DNA of 64,000 bases from Sphingorhabdus sp. M41 (lineage in GTDB: Bacteria > Pseudomonadota > Alphaproteobacteria > Sphingomonadales > Sphingomonadaceae), in NCBI RefSeq assembly GCF_001586275.1, contig NZ_CP014545.1, forward strand, positions 2,568,501 through 2,632,500, in the 5' to 3' direction. Below are positions 61,776 through 64,000 of this stretch, in pieces (position 1 is the stretch's first letter; each line of letters starts with the position of its first letter). The notes under the pieces are model-generated. The model was not told the origin of the DNA. It ran no database searches and worked only from the letters and a program-made list of their open reading frames with translations. Both the position numbers and the translations under genes were made by a program.

Positions 61776-63173
61776 ATGATCATGCCATCCCGTCTCGTCC
61801 TGGCTGCAGCAACATTGGCAGGTGCAACCGCGCTCAGTGGCTGTGCGCCCAACCTGCGCCCCCTGCCAGCATCGGTCGCTGTGCAACCGTCGCTCGAATG
61901 GCGGACCGAGCTGTCGAACACAGAAGAGCTCGAGCACAGCTGGTGGCAACGATTTGGTGACCCCCGGATGGTGGCGCTGGTCGACAAGGCGCGAGTAAAT
62001 AACCCAGACATTCTTCTGGCTGCGGCAAGGGTGGAGGAAGCCCGGGCGACGGAAACAGTCTCACGCTCCCTCTTAATACCAACGCTTGAAGCGGGACTTG
62101 CAGGAGGCGCGCGGCGTGAAGTGTCGCCCTTGGGCCAGGGCCAGAATTCGCTCGTTGCAGAACCCGCCTTCCGCGCATCCTATGAAGTGGATCTGTTCGG
62201 CAAGAACCGGGCGAATATCGATGCGGCGCAGGCCGGTGTCGCAGCAAGCGAGGCAAGCAAAGAAGCGGCCTTGCTATCGATCAGCGCCGCAACGGCGAGT
62301 GGTTATGTCAGCTTGCTGGCGCTCGATGCGCGCCGCAAGGTCCTTAGCAATACGCTGGAACTGCGCACCCAGGCATTGAAGTTTGCCCGCGACCGGGCGG
62401 AAGTCGGCTATACGTCGCAGCTGGAATGGCGTCAGGCGCAGGCGGAATATCAGGCGACGGCACAACTGGTGCCGCAGATTGAAGCACAAATCGCGCGGCA
62501 GGAAAATGCCCTGTCGGTGCTCACCGGCGAGATGCCGGGCGACATCATTCGCGGTGGTTCGCTCGCCGATTTGCAGCAACCACCTCCCCCCGATGTCATA
62601 CCATCGCAACTTCTGCGGCTGCGTCCCGATATTGCAGCGGCCGAATATCAGCTGGCGGCTTCCGACGCACAAATGCGCGCTGCGCGGGCCGGTCTCATGC
62701 CAAGCCTGGGGCTCAGCGCATCGGCGGGCGCGGCCATCTCCGATCTGCTCGGCGACCCGATCTCGATATGGTCGATCGGCGGCAGCCTCCTAGCACCGAT
62801 CTTCAATGCAGGTCGGCTGCGGGGACAGTTTGATGCCGCAACCGCACGGCGCGACCAGGCCGCTTTCGCTTATCGGTCAACCGTTTTAAACGCCTTTCGA
62901 GAAGTGGAAGACCGGCTGGCAGTCGTGGCCCGCCTCGGTGATCAGAAACGCGCTCTGGAAGCCCAGCGCAAAGCTGTCGCCGATGCATTGCGGCACGCAC
63001 GAAACCGCTACCGGGCAGGCTATACGCCCTATATCGAGCAAGTGGATGCGCAACGTAGCCTGCTGGGCGTCGAACTGTCTCTGGTGCAGCTGGAAGCGGA
63101 CCGGATCAATGCGACAATCAGCCTGTATCAGGCGGTCGGTGGTTCGCCCGATGCTGCTGCAGCGGTCGAATAA
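61776..63173 (+). CDS. outer-membrane efflux lipoprotein (NodT/OprM type)
   Basis: 465 residues. A lipoprotein signal with lipobox ALSGC (Cys23) precedes the OMF pair of repeated halves; family motifs are SWWQRFGDPRMVALVDKA, SYEVDLFGKNRANIDAA, LLRLRPDIAAAEYQLAASDAQMRAARAGLMPSL (split) and RYRAGYTPYIEQVDAQRSLL. It forms the outer-membrane exit of the efflux complex. AAGGCGG precedes ATG 61776, 4 bases after the hlyD stop. It is the last gene of the LysR-linked run. Confidence 0.93.
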   Translation: MIMPSRLVLAAATLAGATALSGCAPNLRPLPASVAVQPSLEWRTELSNTEELEHSWWQRFGDPRMVALVDKARVNNPDILLAAARVEEARATETVSRSLLIPTLEAGLAGGARREVSPLGQGQNSLVAEPAFRASYEVDLFGKNRANIDAAQAGVAASEASKEAALLSISAATASGYVSLLALDARRKVLSNTLELRTQALKFARDRAEVGYTSQLEWRQAQAEYQATAQLVPQIEAQIARQENALSVLTGEMPGDIIRGGSLADLQQPPPPDVIPSQLLRLRPDIAAAEYQLAASDAQMRAARAGLMPSLGLSASAGAAISDLLGDPISIWSIGGSLLAPIFNAGRLRGQFDAATARRDQAAFAYRSTVLNAFREVEDRLAVVARLGDQKRALEAQRKAVADALRHARNRYRAGYTPYIEQVDAQRSLLGVELSLVQLEADRINATISLYQAVGGSPDAAAAVE

Positions 63174-63397
63174 ACAGTCAGACAGTCTGAAGCGAAGAAA
63201 CCTTACGCAACCTTTGCCTGTTCGGGACGTATTTCAGACAATGCAGGACTATTCGCCAATATTCGGCCATAGATACAGGCATCAAACGAATAGGTGTGCA
63301 GCATATGAAGTCCATATCGCGAAAGTGGAACAAACCGGCGCAGGCTGACACAGCGGCGAACCATCATCTCAGTTCGAAATCTCCAGTTCGCTAAGCC
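63174..63397. other. gap before the AsmA-family gene
   Basis: 224 bp after the efflux operon. No terminator with a T-run is evident. The stretch must contain the promoter for the AsmA-family gene. No gene or structured RNA was recognised. Confidence 0.3.
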
Positions 63398-64000
63398 ATG
63401 GACACAAGGGCCAAAAAATCTTCCGCATTTCCCCATCGACGGACCCGCAATATCGGCGTTGGAATCCTCGCTATTTCGATTCTGGCAATAATACTGCTAG
63501 GCGCGGTCCCGGCGAGTATATTCGAGACTGTGATCCGTGACAAATTGCAGGGTGCTTCGGATCGTGAAGTGGCCATCGGTTCTGTCAGCAGAGACAGTTT
63601 CTTCTCTTACTCCCCTGTTATCACCATCCACGATATACGCGTCGCGCAACCGGCTTGGGTGGGAGAAGGCGATTTTCTCAGATTGAAATCGATATCGGCG
63701 CGGGTAGCCGTGCTTGACGTTCTCACCGGCAGCGCAAGGCCTGATCGTGTCAGGGTCGACGGGCTCGATATAGCACTCATCCGGGATAAAAACGGCCGGA
63801 GCAACTGGAGTGACGATGATGGTGATGAAGACGAAGATGATCGCGGTCCCGTCTTAACCGATCTCGATATCACCAATTCGCATTTCAGTTTTGCGGACCA
63901 CAAACGCAGTCTCTCGCTCAATGGCCCCATATCCGTCAGCTCGAAAGGCGGCCTTCGCGCGGAAGGCAGCGGAACATTCTTGAGATCTAAAGCGACCATG
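63398..64000 (+). CDS. AsmA-family protein, N-terminal part (runs off the window)
   Basis: From ATG 63398 the frame is open for 201 codons to the edge. The N-terminal cytoplasmic basic stretch and one membrane helix (about 20-41, IGVGILAISILAIILLGAVPA) are followed by periplasmic sequence with AsmA-type features: IFETVIRDKLQGASDREVAIG, VITIHDIRVAQPAW and LRLKSISARVAVLDVL, then a very acidic loop (DDDGDEDEDD). AsmA proteins act as bridge-like lipid carriers or in outer-membrane assembly (family knowledge). The C-terminal part is outside the window. Confidence 0.85.
   Translation, partial: MDTRAKKSSAFPHRRTRNIGVGILAISILAIILLGAVPASIFETVIRDKLQGASDREVAIGSVSRDSFFSYSPVITIHDIRVAQPAWVGEGDFLRLKSISARVAVLDVLTGSARPDRVRVDGLDIALIRDKNGRSNWSDDDGDEDEDDRGPVLTDLDITNSHFSFADHKRSLSLNGPISVSSKGGLRAEGSGTFLRSKATM

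Noticed and set aside
1-64000. CRISPR array, insertion sequence or prophage
   Set aside because: No regularly spaced direct repeats, no transposase, integrase or phage structural genes were seen; the Hachiman island has no visible mobility gene within the window.

Overview
The window looks like a chromosomal segment of an alphaproteobacterium of the order Sphingomonadales (Sphingopyxis / Parasphingorhabdus-like). This is inferred from gene content and moderately high GC: a PopZ-type DUF2497 protein, a PIMT-TolC gene pair, TIGR02186 next to TauE/SafE, a spinster-type MFS gene, many TonB/S9-peptidase genes, and the palindromic intergenic repeat with arms GTCC...GGAC that is frequent in sphingomonads. 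No phage, integrase, transposase or CRISPR array is visible.

Left edge (1-3290): an AT-rich accessory island carrying the 3' end of hamA, a complete hamB helicase gene and a small DUF3223/DCL-like gene. The first two are a Hachiman anti-phage system cut by the window edge. The third gene is co-directional, 28 bp downstream, and may be an accessory. From 3343 the composition changes abruptly to GC-rich housekeeping DNA.

3343-24120: fused pabB-pabC, an S9 peptidase, a VOC protein, a crotonase, a tryptophan-catabolic pair (tryptophan 2,3-dioxygenase and kynureninase, overlapping ATGA), a lone gspE, and a TonB-dependent receptor with a beta-helix lipoprotein encoded upstream. A strong intrinsic terminator sits between those last two genes, so close to the receptor start that it looks like an attenuator. 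A small TPR protein follows. Next is a divergent cluster: a 411-aa exported protein, DUF1592 and DUF1552 proteins in one overlapping operon, against a TetR regulator and a tri-haem cytochrome c. A tRNA-Cys gene closes the region.

24370-41130: PIMT, TolC, PopZ-like, S9 peptidase, crotonase and ValS on the plus strand; then on the minus strand a coiled-coil exported protein, a HerA-like ATPase, TIGR02186/TauE, an NfrA-C / NfrB-like glycosyltransferase pair, two small hypothetical proteins and a membrane-anchored LuxR-type regulator.

41430-50090: spinster-type MFS and thioesterase, facing a minus-strand run of crotonase, 2-hydroxychromene-2-carboxylate isomerase-like protein, GST and an AlaC-type aminotransferase; then PhoD-type phosphatase and a DUF3667 protein. 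The 770-bp gap after this holds a decayed exbD/tolR gene.

50857-64000: MASE1 hybrid histidine kinase, SDR, GNAT-nitrilase fusion, then a LysR gene divergent from a run VOC / DJ-1 / NmrA-like / MFS / HlyD / outer-membrane factor. This run looks like a stress-inducible detoxification and tripartite efflux locus. The window ends inside an AsmA-family gene.

Starts were chosen by ribosome-binding sites and family N-termini. Functional assignments come from recognising motifs by eye; no database search was run.
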